Shown piece after piece: positions 24,056-33,833 of a stretch of 64,000 nucleotides of DNA. How positions within the stretch are numbered: the first letter of the stretch is position 1; every line of letters begins with the position of its first letter. The notes under the pieces are model-generated. The model did not search any database, was not told the DNA's origin, and saw only the letters and a program-made list of their open reading frames with translations. Made by a program: the position numbers and the translations under genes. This DNA comes from Candidatus Heimdallarchaeum endolithica (GTDB taxonomy: Archaea; Asgardarchaeota; Heimdallarchaeia; Heimdallarchaeales; Heimdallarchaeaceae): contig CP084167.1 in NCBI GenBank assembly GCA_021513715.1, forward strand, positions 1,566,571-1,630,570, read 5' to 3'.

Positions 24056-24985
24056 ATGAAGTATGGAATAATTATCCACGGAGGAGCTTGGGATATTCCT
24101 GATGAATTAGTTGATAACCATTTAAATGGAATAAATAACGCTTTAGAACTAGGTTACTCACTTCTTGAAGATAATAGTAATGCTATCGATATTGCTGAAA
24201 AAGTTATTGTTCTCTTGGAAAATGATCCTACATTTGATGCTGGTAAAGGCTCTTTTTTAAATGCTTTAGGCAATGTTGAGATGGATGCCATAATTGCTAC
24301 AGATAACTATAAAATTGGTTCTGTTGCAGCTCTAAATAATTACCCTAATCCCATAAAAATTGCAAGAGCAATATATGATTTCGATGGACCAGTGTTGTTA
24401 GTTGGAGAAGGTGCCAAAATTTTCGCAGAACAATTTGGGTTCCAACAATGTAAAATAGAAGACTTGCTTGTAGGAAGAGAACTTAAGAGATATTTAAAAT
24501 TAAAAAATGACAATTCTTTTGTTCCTAAAGATGCTTTTAAACAAAAAACAAGAGGAACAGTCGGTACGGTTGTTTTAGATAAAAGAGGGAGAATAGCAGT
24601 AGCAGTTTCAACAGGAGGGACACCAAAAAAACCTCCAGGGAGGGTTGGAGATACACCATTATTCGGTGCAGGAGCATATGTGGAAAAAAACAAATTAGGA
24701 GTTGCAGCAACAGGATATGGTGAGGATCTAATTAAAGTCCTAATTTCGAGGAGGGTCCTTGATTTTTATGATAGAGGGTATAACCCTCTAGAATCTACTG
24801 AGCAAGCTATATCTTTTCTTTCCAAAAGTGTTAAAGGTTTAGGAGGAGTTATCACTTTAGGAAAAGAAGGATTAGGATTAGCTTTTAATACCCCAAGAAT
24901 GGTTTTCGGTGTTCAAACAGACGAGATTAAGAGTTTTATTGGAATTAATCAAAAAGACAGAGAAAAACTACTAAAACAGTTATAG
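24056..24985 (+). CDS. Isoaspartyl peptidase / L-asparaginase (Ntn-hydrolase, family T2)
   Basis: The 309-residue precursor starts IIIHGGAWDIP, has FDAGKGSFLNALGNVEMDA, and the autocleavage site TRGTVGTVVLD where Thr168 becomes the N-terminal nucleophile. STGGTPKKPPGRVGDTP and GYGEDLIKV complete the substrate pocket. It hydrolyses isoaspartyl dipeptides and asparagine. A TATA-poor but AT-rich region precedes the gene. Length is normal. Confidence 0.93.
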   Translation: MKYGIIIHGGAWDIPDELVDNHLNGINNALELGYSLLEDNSNAIDIAEKVIVLLENDPTFDAGKGSFLNALGNVEMDAIIATDNYKIGSVAALNNYPNPIKIARAIYDFDGPVLLVGEGAKIFAEQFGFQQCKIEDLLVGRELKRYLKLKNDNSFVPKDAFKQKTRGTVGTVVLDKRGRIAVAVSTGGTPKKPPGRVGDTPLFGAGAYVEKNKLGVAATGYGEDLIKVLISRRVLDFYDRGYNPLESTEQAISFLSKSVKGLGGVITLGKEGLGLAFNTPRMVFGVQTDEIKSFIGINQKDREKLLKQL

Positions 24986-25043
24986 AAGAATTTTTTTTAA
25001 TTTTCTACACAAAAAATAAAAAAGACTTTCTCAACTCGTCTTT

Positions 25044-25868
25044 GTGAAAGAATTAACATTAATTTCATGGAATGTCAACGGTATTCGAGCTCTATCTAAA
25101 AAAGTAGTTTACAAAAATATGAACTTCAGAGAATGGGTACTATTTTACGCTCCGCATATTATTTGTATACAAGAAACTAAAGCATCTCAAGGACAAGTTC
25201 CTGCTTCAATAAGCATGATACCAGGTTATCACACATATTGGAATTCAGCCTTTAGAAAAGGATATAGTGGTGTTTTGACCTATACTAAGGCCAGAGCTAG
25301 AAGTGTAAATAAAAATTTAGGAATTGAAAAATTCGATATTGAAGGAAGAGTGTTGGAAACAGAATTTAAACACTTTGTACTCTTTAATGTTTATTTCCCA
25401 AATGGGAAGAGTAGTAAAGAGAGATTAGATTACAAGATGGAATTCTATGACGTTTTCTTGGAATATATAGAAAAAGTAAGAAGTAAAGGAAAACCAATTA
25501 TTGTATGTGGTGACGTAAACACAGCTCATAAGGAGATTGATTTAGCAAGACCAAAGGAAAATGAATCGATTTCTGGATTTTTACCTCAAGAAAGAAAGTG
25601 GATTACAAAACTTCTAGACTACGGGTATTATGATACTTTTAGACTAATTAACGGGGACATACCAAACAAATATTCATGGTGGAGTATGAGGACTAGAGCT
25701 AGAGAGAGAAATGTGGGGTGGAGAATAGATTATTTCTTTGTTTCTGAAGAGCTAAAGGATTCTGTAACTGACGCCTTTATTTTAGATAATATTTATGGTT
25801 CAGACCACTGTCCAATTGGAATAAATATAAAAATAAATCATAATTTAGAAAATAAAAAAAATGTTTAG
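25044..25868 (+). CDS. xth: Exodeoxyribonuclease III-type AP endonuclease
   Basis: The 274-residue protein has all ExoIII/APE1 motifs: LISWNVNGIRA, IICIQETKAS (metal Glu), VYFPNGK, CGDVNTAHKEIDLARP (Asp/Asn), WRIDYFFVS and SDHCPIGI (Asp/His). It nicks DNA at abasic sites in base excision repair. The start is GTG at 25044. It ends 1 base before the convergent DUF1786 gene. Confidence 0.94.
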   Translation: MKELTLISWNVNGIRALSKKVVYKNMNFREWVLFYAPHIICIQETKASQGQVPASISMIPGYHTYWNSAFRKGYSGVLTYTKARARSVNKNLGIEKFDIEGRVLETEFKHFVLFNVYFPNGKSSKERLDYKMEFYDVFLEYIEKVRSKGKPIIVCGDVNTAHKEIDLARPKENESISGFLPQERKWITKLLDYGYYDTFRLINGDIPNKYSWWSMRTRARERNVGWRIDYFFVSEELKDSVTDAFILDNIYGSDHCPIGINIKINHNLENKKNV

Positions 25869-25869
25869 G

Positions 25870-26961
25870 TCATTTTTTTTGAATTTTCCTTTTTGCTGCT
25901 TCAATCAACCCTACAGGCCCAGTCATCATTACATCTCCAGAAGGAGAGGCAAAGTGTATAGGAATTGAAGCTTTTTCCAAGAGTTTTCTTTTAGGGCCTG
26001 TAGCTGCTACAATTTCAATATCCTCCCATTTTATATTATTGTCGAGATAAACTACTCCGTGCCCTCCTTCATTAAAAACTGTCTCATTATTCAGCTTCCC
26101 ATTAGAGAGAGCTATTATTTCATTTACTAACTGTTCAGTTGAGAGCATATGTGTGTGATGCTCCATTATTGCTTTAATTTCATTATCGTGGATAACTGTG
26201 ACCATTGTATGTGAATTTCCCACATCCATAGCAACAACTTTCTTTTTAGAAAAAACTATTGGGTCATTCATTGCGCCTAGAATAGCTGCTGCAGAAGTAT
26301 CCATTACTAAAGACCCAAATTTGGTTTTGTGTTTTCTATTATAGTTTTGTACTTCTCTTACTACAGAATTCATTCTTAAAAAAGGATCAGGGATTTCATT
26401 TTCTAAAAAAGCTAGTGTCCAAGGATAAGGAGAGTCATGTAAGATCTTTTCTATTAACCTTATTCTAAATTTTCTATCACTTATTCCAGGTGGGGCTTTT
26501 CCGTGGTCAAGTACTGCTACTGCGATTGTTTCTATATCAGAGAAATTTTCTTCTAACTTTGAGAAAATAGAAAAAATTTCTTCCAAAAAGACTTCATGCA
26601 AGTTAATATGCTCAGTTTTTGAAAGATGATCTACTGTTTCAATATCTGAAAAAACATTTACTCCAAGAGCTTTAACTTCTTCTATTTTATTTCTAATACT
26701 TAAAGCAGTATTAATATTCATATAGACCTTATTACCAGTTTTAATGTGATTCTTAATAGCTTTTGTAAAAGCTCCCCCACCTATTGTTTCTCCACAAATA
26801 ACAAGATCTTTTCTCTTTTCTGTAACTTTTTTTATTTTCTTTGCAAAAATTTGTGTTGGTGAAGGAAAAACTAGTTTAATATTATTTTCTATATTTTTTT
26901 CTGAATCATATAGCAATATATCTTGTGTCCCTGCTCCAATGTCAATTGCTAGAATTTTCAT
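25870..26961 (-). CDS. DUF1786 protein (ASKHA-like ATPase fold)
   Basis: From the ATG at 26961 (363 residues) the protein starts MKILAIDIGAGTQDILLYD, a phosphate-1 loop of the actin/hexokinase/Hsp70 type. A second loop VVAMDVGNSHTMVTVI lies near residue 240 and an adenosine-type IVAATGP near 330. The family is annotated only as DUF1786. GGAAAGGATC just before the ATG is a ribosome site. A TTG 15 bases further upstream would add five residues. The role is unknown; some homologues neighbour radical-SAM activases. Confidence 0.82.
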   Translation of the reverse strand: MKILAIDIGAGTQDILLYDSEKNIENNIKLVFPSPTQIFAKKIKKVTEKRKDLVICGETIGGGAFTKAIKNHIKTGNKVYMNINTALSIRNKIEEVKALGVNVFSDIETVDHLSKTEHINLHEVFLEEIFSIFSKLEENFSDIETIAVAVLDHGKAPPGISDRKFRIRLIEKILHDSPYPWTLAFLENEIPDPFLRMNSVVREVQNYNRKHKTKFGSLVMDTSAAAILGAMNDPIVFSKKKVVAMDVGNSHTMVTVIHDNEIKAIMEHHTHMLSTEQLVNEIIALSNGKLNNETVFNEGGHGVVYLDNNIKWEDIEIVAATGPKRKLLEKASIPIHFASPSGDVMMTGPVGLIEAAKRKIQKK

Positions 26962-27055
26962 TAAGATCCTTTCCAATTTTTAGATGGACATCTTTTATCC
27001 ACTATGTTTAAAAACAAGTTGGTCTATGTATCATAAACATATTGGAGAGATAAAT

Positions 27056-28309
27056 ATGGGAACAATTTATGATGGTTTAGAGGAAATCGGTCCTCATTTT
27101 GAACTTAGTGAAACTCATAAAATGGTTAGACAGAGTGTAAGAGAATTTGCTGAAAAAGAAATAGCCCCTTACGTAAAAGAGTGGGATCAAGCACATGAAT
27201 TTCATAAACCAATATTGAAAAAAATGGCTGAACAAGGTATACTTGGTATATCCCTACCAGTTAAATATGGAGGCGGAGGACTAGATTATATATCACTAGC
27301 TATTGCATGTGAAGAACTCGAAAGAATAGACACTTCAATGAGAGTAATTTTGTCTGTCCATAATGGATTATGCTCCTCAACAATTTTCCAATGGGGAAAT
27401 AAGGAACAAAAGGAAAAATACTTACCAAAACTTGCAACTGGAGAAGTAATCGGAACATTCGGATTGACAGAACCAGCTGCGGGAAGTGACCCTGCAGGCA
27501 TAAAATCTCGTTGTAGAAAAGAAGGAGATGAATGGGTAATTAACGGAGAGAAAATGTGGATCTCGTACACAAATTCATCTGATGTTTTTCTAATTTTTGC
27601 TTATGAGGAAGACGTCAAACATAAGGGTATGAGAGCTTTTATCGTTGAACGAGCTTTTGGAGGAGTAACGACAGGAAATATTGAACACAAAATGGGTGTC
27701 CGTGCTGGCGAAACAGGTTGGATTCATCTTGATGAAGTTAGAGTCCCTTCTGAAAACCTATTGGGCGAACCTGAAGAAGGATTTAAGATTGCAATGTCTT
27801 CTTTAGATTGGGGAAGATATACTGTTGGAGCTGGAGCTGTAGGTGGTGCTAAAGCCTCACTTGAAGCTTCTGTTGCTTATGCAAATGAGCGAGAAACATT
27901 CGGAAAGAAAATTGGACAGCATCAATTTATTCAAGGAATGATTGCAGATATGGTTGCTGATATTGAAGCTGCTGAACTACTAGTTTGGAAAGCAGGGTGG
28001 GTAAAGAATCAAGGTAAAATAAATACAAGAGAGACATCTCTATCAAAATGGTATGCTACTAACGCGGCAGTTCGATGTGCAGATAGAGCCATACAAATTC
28101 ATGGTGCATATGGATTCTGCGATGATTACCCTGTAGCACGTTATTATAGAAACGTTAGAGGAGCAACAATTTATGAAGGAAGCAATGAAATACAGAAAAT
28201 AATTCAGGCTAGATACGCTCTTGGATACTTCAAAGACAAACCTTTACGTTGCATGCCTCCTAAGTATGATCCTGAAGAATGGATGAATCCAGATACTGAT
28301 AAATACTAA
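27056..28309 (+). CDS. Acyl-CoA dehydrogenase
   Basis: The 417-residue flavoprotein has the FAD/substrate signature FGLTEPAAGSDPAGI, KMWISYTN, and the catalytic-Glu region TIYEGSNEIQKIIQARYALG. It oxidises acyl-CoA to enoyl-CoA. No electron-transfer flavoprotein or beta-oxidation partner genes lie nearby. ATG 27056 with TTGGAGAG upstream is preferred to the open frame back to 26984. The gene is divergent from DUF1786. Confidence 0.93.
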   Translation: MGTIYDGLEEIGPHFELSETHKMVRQSVREFAEKEIAPYVKEWDQAHEFHKPILKKMAEQGILGISLPVKYGGGGLDYISLAIACEELERIDTSMRVILSVHNGLCSSTIFQWGNKEQKEKYLPKLATGEVIGTFGLTEPAAGSDPAGIKSRCRKEGDEWVINGEKMWISYTNSSDVFLIFAYEEDVKHKGMRAFIVERAFGGVTTGNIEHKMGVRAGETGWIHLDEVRVPSENLLGEPEEGFKIAMSSLDWGRYTVGAGAVGGAKASLEASVAYANERETFGKKIGQHQFIQGMIADMVADIEAAELLVWKAGWVKNQGKINTRETSLSKWYATNAAVRCADRAIQIHGAYGFCDDYPVARYYRNVRGATIYEGSNEIQKIIQARYALGYFKDKPLRCMPPKYDPEEWMNPDTDKY

Positions 28310-28371
28310 TTTAAATTTTTTATTTTTTCACAAAAAGATTAAATACCTTTTTTTTTTTTTTAAGTACTACA

Positions 28372-29019
28372 ATGCCAGGAGAATACTTTGCCTATATCTT
28401 TGATTTTAAAGAGAAAAGAATATGCGAGATTTTAAAATCAAACTATGAAATATTTTCAAAACATATTCAATATTTAAAAAATGTAAAAGAGTTAGGAAAA
28501 TTACAAGTTGCTGGAATAACACAACAAAAAGAAAAAGAGGTAATTTTGCTTAATGTTCAAGATGAAAAGCTAGCAGAAGCAATCTTTTTGAATGATCCTT
28601 TAAGAAAATCCAACTTTTTTTGCTCATATTTTTATCGAGCAAATATCTCACATCAATCAATATCTTTTTTATGTAAACACAATAAAGACTGTAAAAATGA
28701 GGAAATTTTAGAGAATTATAAAAAAACAAAAACAAAGTTTTTCTTAAGTTTTTTTAGAAAAAATAGGAATATTCCCAGTAGTTCTGTTATTACACAGTTA
28801 GATATATTGCATGAGCATCACGAGTATGTGAAGGAAAAGACTCTTTCTAATAAGTTCATAATAACAGGTTTAATTAATGATGAAAAAATTGGAAATATTA
28901 CTCTTATATATGCTGAAGATATCGATGAAGCTACTTTCCTTTTAAAAAATGATTCCATAATTTCCAAAAAACTTTTTGATTTTGAAGTATATCCATTTAA
29001 TATTCTACTGGTTGGATAA
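28372..29019 (+). CDS. Protein with two YCII-like domains
   Basis: The 215-residue protein seems to hold two copies of the YCII-like alpha/beta barrel half. Residues 28-100 read HIQYLKNVKELGKLQVAG then AEAIFLNDPLRKS, and residues 143-215 read HHEYVKEKTLSNKFIITG then ATFLLKNDSIISK. Both show the helix-G-strand-...-DP order of the family. Most family members are single-domain and dimerise; a fused pair would form the dimer within one chain. A basic linker separates the halves. Function is unknown. A run of 14 T precedes the start region. Confidence 0.55.
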   Translation: MPGEYFAYIFDFKEKRICEILKSNYEIFSKHIQYLKNVKELGKLQVAGITQQKEKEVILLNVQDEKLAEAIFLNDPLRKSNFFCSYFYRANISHQSISFLCKHNKDCKNEEILENYKKTKTKFFLSFFRKNRNIPSSSVITQLDILHEHHEYVKEKTLSNKFIITGLINDEKIGNITLIYAEDIDEATFLLKNDSIISKKLFDFEVYPFNILLVG

Positions 29020-29036
29020 AAAAAGAATAGAACGCA

Positions 29037-30311
29037 TTATTTATCGGCAATACGTTCTTTACCCACTAATGGAATTAGAAAGATAATTGGAATAAGTCCT
29101 AAAATGTAAATTCCTCCAGTTACTAGAAAGTTTAATCTAAAATTGTAAGGTTCAACATCACCAACTAGATATCCACCAATAACAGCACTTACATTCCAAA
29201 ATAGACCCCATGCAATTGCTTCTAGACTATTCCATTTCGCTCTATTCTTTTTGTTAACAACGTCCATTAATATTGATCTTGAGAGTGGTTGTCCAGCGTT
29301 CATCAATGACCCTCTAGCGATGAAGATTGGGATTAAAATATATAAAGGAGGATATATTGCTATAACAAATAAACATATAGTTGCAATTAGTTGGAAAAGG
29401 AATAGTGCTTCTGCCCTCCCCTTTTTCAGTGAATATTTTTGTGCTAATAAAGCTGATAAACCTGTAAAAATAGCTGTTAACCCCATTATAATTTGCACAG
29501 AAATAGGAGGAAGTTCATATTGTTTCAAGAAAAATATGGGGAAGAATTTTATAGTCATTCCTGCACCAAAACCGATTATAACATTACTTACAACGAGTAA
29601 AATAGGAATTAACTTCATTGCTTTTTCAGCTGATAAGGGTAATCCAACTCCGTTTCTCTTTATCTCCTTTTGAGTTAATTCTTCAGGTATTGATTCACTT
29701 TCTTTGCCTAAACTTTTCTTATCACTGAAAAGGAATAAGAGAATTATTGATAATGCAGAAAAACTCATACCCAATATCATTACATTCTTCAAAATCGATA
29801 GTTCCCACTCGTTTCCAAATACTAAAAACAATAAAACATTGAAAAATGGTCCTATTGCAGATGAAATTTGTCTTGCTAAATGTAACCAAGAATAAATTTT
29901 GGTTCTGGTGCCTGATTCTAGTGAATCAGCTATTAAAGCTTCTAAAGAAGGTCTAGTTAATGCTTGATATAAACCCCATAAAGAAAGTGCAACAAAAACA
30001 TATACAATATTATTGCCAATTATAATAAGTAATAGACCAATTAAACCAGCTAAGGCTGCAGATCTCAGTAAAATGTCTCTTCTAAAACGATCTGCTAAAA
30101 ATCCAGAAGGAAGAACAAAAATTGTCATGGTGATTCCTGTAGCAGCAGAGGTCCAGCCAAGCAATTTATTAGACTCTGATGTAAGAAAGAATATGTAGGC
30201 TGATAGAACATTTGACATCCATATTCCACGACCAAAACTTTGTAGAATACTGTATCCAAATGCAAGTTTAATATTCGGATTCATTTTTCGAACTATTTCT
30301 GAGAAAGTCAT
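29037..30311 (-). CDS. Major facilitator superfamily transporter
   Basis: The 424-residue membrane protein has about twelve hydrophobic helices and the MFS loop GFLADRFRRDILL between helices 2 and 3. A basic linker around residue 210 separates the two six-helix halves. The substrate cannot be told. ATG 30311 (third codon beyond a TTG) is chosen as the start. Confidence 0.88.
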   Translation of the reverse strand: MTFSEIVRKMNPNIKLAFGYSILQSFGRGIWMSNVLSAYIFFLTSESNKLLGWTSAATGITMTIFVLPSGFLADRFRRDILLRSAALAGLIGLLLIIIGNNIVYVFVALSLWGLYQALTRPSLEALIADSLESGTRTKIYSWLHLARQISSAIGPFFNVLLFLVFGNEWELSILKNVMILGMSFSALSIILLFLFSDKKSLGKESESIPEELTQKEIKRNGVGLPLSAEKAMKLIPILLVVSNVIIGFGAGMTIKFFPIFFLKQYELPPISVQIIMGLTAIFTGLSALLAQKYSLKKGRAEALFLFQLIATICLFVIAIYPPLYILIPIFIARGSLMNAGQPLSRSILMDVVNKKNRAKWNSLEAIAWGLFWNVSAVIGGYLVGDVEPYNFRLNFLVTGGIYILGLIPIIFLIPLVGKERIADK

Positions 30312-30394
30312 TGATACCACAGTTTTCTATTTCGTCAGCTATTGTTAAATAAAATCTTTTAACTCTTTTAAAAATTAATCGAAACGAACAAAAA

Positions 30395-32050
30395 TCATTT
30401 GTGAGAAAAAATCACATTAACTTCAGGTTCTTTAGAATCGATTCGTCCATAACCGACCCGCTCAAGTTGAATAATCTCTCCAACAGGATAGTTCTGAATA
30501 GTTGGCTCTGCATAACCTTTGACAGTGATTAGTTTCTTTCCTTCAGGAATTATAAGATTCATCTTAACAAAGTCTGATGGCACCCATTGAATTACCTCTG
30601 TTCCTTTTTCAAACACTTCTGTTAGGAATTTTGCTTTATATTCTTCTCCTTCTTTTTTAATTTCTATTGTATAAAGATCCTTTAGACGCAACTTACCTTC
30701 ATGTAAATCATCTTTAGCTAACCATATAACTCCATTAGTCTTTATTTTTCTTTTACCTAGTTTCTCATTTTTTGGATGAACAGGAATTTCTGCTTCCTTC
30801 TCAGGAGCTCCTTCAACTATCAATTTTATGGGGTCAGCAACAAAAAAACAACGTTTTGCGATTGGATCAATAAGTTTCTTATTAGTTCCTGAAATATGTT
30901 TATAATCCAAATTAGTCTCAGCAAGAGAAATACCCACATTAATTGCTAATAATTTAAACGTTTCAGGATTTATACCTCTTCTAAGTAACGCACGAATAGT
31001 CATTAGACGAGGATCATCCCAAGTAGTATTTTCTTCCTGAATTAATTTTCTTATTTCTCTACCAGAAGTTAATCCTCCAATGATATTTACTCTGCTGTAG
31101 TGAATAATTTCAGGGTTTTTTATGCCTAAAAGACTTCTAATATGATTTTGTAGAGGAGTTCGTTGAAGAAATTCTGCTCCTCGCAAAACATGTGTAACAT
31201 TTAATCCATCTTCTATTGCAACTGCAAAGTCGTAAGAAGGCCAAACTCTATATTTTCTCCCTTGTAATGGGTGTTCTGCATCTATTATTCTAAAAATGGT
31301 AGGGTCTCGAAGGAGTGGATCTTTGTCTTTCATATTTCCTTTTAATCGAATAATAAATTCTCCCTCTTTTACATCGGCATGCATCGCCTTCCAAATCGAG
31401 AGATTTTCCTCTGTGCTTCTATTTCTACAAGAACATTCTTTTTCATTCCTACGTTTCTTACTTATCTCTTCTTTACTGCATGAACAAGCATAAGCTAAAT
31501 TTTCTTTAATTAGTTGCTCTCCATAGGAATAGTATTGTTCCATGTTATTTGACTCGATTATCTCTTGATCGTAATGAATGTTGATTGCTTTCAAATCTTC
31601 TCTTATCGCATTATAATACTCTTTTTTTGGTATCTGAGGGTTGGTATCTTCAAAACGAAGAATCAATTTCCCTTTATACTTTTGAGTGTAAAGATAGTTA
31701 ATATAAAATCCAATAGCATGACCAACATGTAAATATTTACCAGGTTCTGGTGGAAGACGAGCTACAAATTTACCTTCCACAGCATTGGGTAAATCTTTCA
31801 GACTTTTTTTTCTCTTTTCTTTTTTCTCTAATAATTCAGGAGCTAAATCACGTAATTGATTTATCTGCTCTTCCAAAGTTAAAGAGTTAATTTCTGAAAC
31901 AAGAGCATTAACTTTCTCAACAACTTCTTTGATATTTTTTTTAGCTTCAGGAAAAGCCCCCAAGATCTTGGGAACGACAGATTTAGCGCTAGCTTTTCCT
32001 TTATAATCAATTGCATTTTTAAGTACGATTTTACGAATCTCGGTATCCAT
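30395..32050 (-). CDS. gltX: Glutamyl-tRNA synthetase, archaeal type
   Basis: The 551-residue enzyme has the class I motif PEPGKYLHVGHA (HIGH), LRFEDTNP, a zinc-type knuckle CSCSKEE...CSCRNRS, and the second signature region SGREIRKLI followed by TWDDPRLMTIRALLRRGI. The C-terminal beta-barrel is of the GlnRS-like archaeal/eukaryotic sort. It charges tRNA-Glu, and in archaea tRNA-Gln too. ATG 32050 lies about 26 bases after a TATA-like CATATAAG (minus strand, 32072-32080), supporting a leaderless start four codons inside the longest frame. Confidence 0.93.
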   Translation of the reverse strand: MDTEIRKIVLKNAIDYKGKASAKSVVPKILGAFPEAKKNIKEVVEKVNALVSEINSLTLEEQINQLRDLAPELLEKKEKRKKSLKDLPNAVEGKFVARLPPEPGKYLHVGHAIGFYINYLYTQKYKGKLILRFEDTNPQIPKKEYYNAIREDLKAINIHYDQEIIESNNMEQYYSYGEQLIKENLAYACSCSKEEISKKRRNEKECSCRNRSTEENLSIWKAMHADVKEGEFIIRLKGNMKDKDPLLRDPTIFRIIDAEHPLQGRKYRVWPSYDFAVAIEDGLNVTHVLRGAEFLQRTPLQNHIRSLLGIKNPEIIHYSRVNIIGGLTSGREIRKLIQEENTTWDDPRLMTIRALLRRGINPETFKLLAINVGISLAETNLDYKHISGTNKKLIDPIAKRCFFVADPIKLIVEGAPEKEAEIPVHPKNEKLGKRKIKTNGVIWLAKDDLHEGKLRLKDLYTIEIKKEGEEYKAKFLTEVFEKGTEVIQWVPSDFVKMNLIIPEGKKLITVKGYAEPTIQNYPVGEIIQLERVGYGRIDSKEPEVNVIFSHK

Positions 32051-32062
32051 TTGAATCAACAT

Positions 32063-32542
32063 TATTACAAAACTTATATGAACATAGATTTGAAGAGGGT
32101 TTTTAAAATTCTTGATAACATATTTTTTGAAAATAAAGAGATAATAACAAAGATTTTAGAAAAAGAAAAGTTGTAAAAAGTCAAACTTTGCAAATATTTA
32201 TCGATTAATATGAAGATATTTATCTATAATATTTCCAATAGCTTTTTCCATTTTTCCTTTTCCATTTCTCTCATTTCTTCTTCTTATTTTCTTTTTCTTT
32301 AATTTCAGTTTGCTTCTGCAATTTTTGAAACACCCTTTTTTCTCCTTCTGAAAATGTTAATAACCCACACCTTCCTATATGCTCTACATTATGAGAATAA
32401 TATGCAGAAAATTGTATTATGATAAAGCAAAAAAGTCATTTCAACATTTTGCAAAAGGTGTAGAATATGTGCATTAAAACAGCTAAAAAAACATAATAAT
32501 TTGTTCACATGTTTTATTAATTGACTCATCTACTAGTAATCA
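32063..32542. other. Intergenic region with a pyrimidine-rich tract
   Basis: No convincing gene is present in these 480 bases. A 32-codon open frame from ATG 32078 is protein-like but has no promoter spacing. From about 32246 to 32330 the plus strand is almost purely pyrimidine. The rest is AT-rich and would contain the promoters of gltX and the Ddn-like gene. Confidence 0.5.
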
Positions 32543-33100
32543 ATGACTGACAATAACCAAATAACAACAGAAAAAAAACAGTTTGTTCCTCGTGAAGGAT
32601 CTATAGAGTATAAAATGCTTTTTGGAACACCAAAAGAACAGAAAAAAATGACTGCAAAGTTTAAATTTGCCAACAAGTTTTTTACTATTCCTCTATACAA
32701 AATTGGGATATTACCACTGTTTGGTGCAGGACAAATTTTTCTTTTACTATACACTAAAGGTCGGAAAACAGGTAAGATCAGAACTACTCCTCTTGAATAT
32801 CGAAAAATGGATGGAAAAATGTATATTTTTGCTAGTAGGGGAAACAAGACAAACTGGTTAAGAAATCTAAAAACTAATCCGGATGATGTGCGAGTAAAGA
32901 TTGGATTCAAAAAATTTGCTGTAGAGCCAAGAATTCTATCTGTTGAAGAAAGAGCAAAAGTGTTTTATCAATATGTAAAGAATTACCCAACTGCTTCAAA
33001 GGCCTTAATGGGATGGAATCCGAAGGAAGATAAGCTGGAAGAAACAGATTTTTCGTTTATTGCGGAACACATTCCAGTTGTACAGTTAATTAAAAAATAG
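32543..33100 (+). CDS. F420-dependent Ddn-like oxidoreductase (nitroreductase family)
   Basis: The 185-residue protein matches the deazaflavin-dependent Ddn family: LLLYTKGRKTGKIRTTPLEY, MYIFASRGNKTNWLRNLKTNP and the DVRVKIG strand. Such proteins bind F420 in a split beta-barrel and reduce diverse substrates; the natural one is unknown. Its presence agrees with the cofD/cofC operon in the same window. The start is ATG at 32543, and the gene is flanked by gaps on both sides. Confidence 0.88.
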   Translation: MTDNNQITTEKKQFVPREGSIEYKMLFGTPKEQKKMTAKFKFANKFFTIPLYKIGILPLFGAGQIFLLLYTKGRKTGKIRTTPLEYRKMDGKMYIFASRGNKTNWLRNLKTNPDDVRVKIGFKKFAVEPRILSVEERAKVFYQYVKNYPTASKALMGWNPKEDKLEETDFSFIAEHIPVVQLIKK

Positions 33101-33190
33101 GTTCTAAACTTTTTTTCTGTTATAGAAGATAAGGAAAATAAAATTATTCAATCATAAGGAGGAGTATTTGATCGTTTATCCATACTTATA

Positions 33191-33242
33191 GACTAATATA
33201 GTCTTTTACCGATTTTATAATGTTTCCGAATTATTGTAAAAG
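33191..33242. repeat. Inverted-repeat element, copy C
   Basis: GACTAATATAGTC (33191-33203) is a 5-base-stem palindrome, and CTTTTAC at 33203-33209 pairs with GTAAAAG at 33236-33242. The inner TTCCGAATTAT is shared with copies at 23466-23575 and 36104-36172. It lies just upstream of the next gene. Confidence 0.45.
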
Positions 33243-33270
33243 TTAAGTGGTGAAAGGACGAAAATGATAG

Positions 33271-33780
33271 ATGATGCTTATGAAACTCAGTGAATATACG
33301 TACAATGGGTATGATTATAAAGTAAAATATAGACATCTTGACGACATTTATTATTATAATAACTTTGATGTTGAGGATACTTGGGATGCTTATGGATATG
33401 ATCAATATACTGATACTAACCTGGTTTGGCATCATTATACCCCTAGCGAAATAAATGATTTAGAACACGACGTAAAGGTTCGAAAAATTGCTAATATGAT
33501 AGCAATTGGTGCTTTGGGCATAATCTTAGCAGCCTTATTAGCCCCTGCTTTTCCTATTTCTGCTGTACTCGTTACCATTGGGTTCAGTATACTCGAGGTT
33601 CTCATCTCAGAACAATATGACCAACTAGAAGAATTTGTAGAAAATATTAAAGCAGAGAGAGGTGATGGATGGAGCGTGTATAAAATTAAGGGAGATGACG
33701 CCTATTTTGTACCAGGTAAAGAATTCTGGAAAAATCCAATAAATTCCCCAAAATACATTAAATGTGCAAATATTGAGTAA
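33271..33780 (+). CDS. Hypothetical tyrosine-rich protein with one membrane region
   Basis: The 169-residue protein has an unusual N-terminus rich in Tyr, Asp and Asn (residues 8-55), a helix (60-73), a hydrophobic hairpin-like stretch (74-108: MIAIGALGIILAALLAPAF and onward) and an acidic C-terminal domain. I recognise no family. The hydrophobic region is long enough for one or two membrane passes. Nearby genes are pseudogene fragments, so it may be accessory sequence. Start choice is uncertain because two in-frame ATG codons occur within four residues. Confidence 0.6.
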   Translation: MMLMKLSEYTYNGYDYKVKYRHLDDIYYYNNFDVEDTWDAYGYDQYTDTNLVWHHYTPSEINDLEHDVKVRKIANMIAIGALGIILAALLAPAFPISAVLVTIGFSILEVLISEQYDQLEEFVENIKAERGDGWSVYKIKGDDAYFVPGKEFWKNPINSPKYIKCANIE

Positions 33781-33833
33781 CCATAACTTTTTATCTTTTT
33801 CACTTAAAGAAATAAATTATGTGAGAATAACTC

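Noticed and set aside
31030..31080. Loss of the KMSKS lysine in glutamyl-tRNA synthetase (SGREIRKLI)
   Set aside because: Archaeal enzymes commonly deviate here (for example LSTSK-type), so it is not remarkable.
32078..32176. 32-codon small protein divergent from gltX
   Set aside because: It lies in the gltX promoter region and has no promoter spacing or ribosome site of its own.
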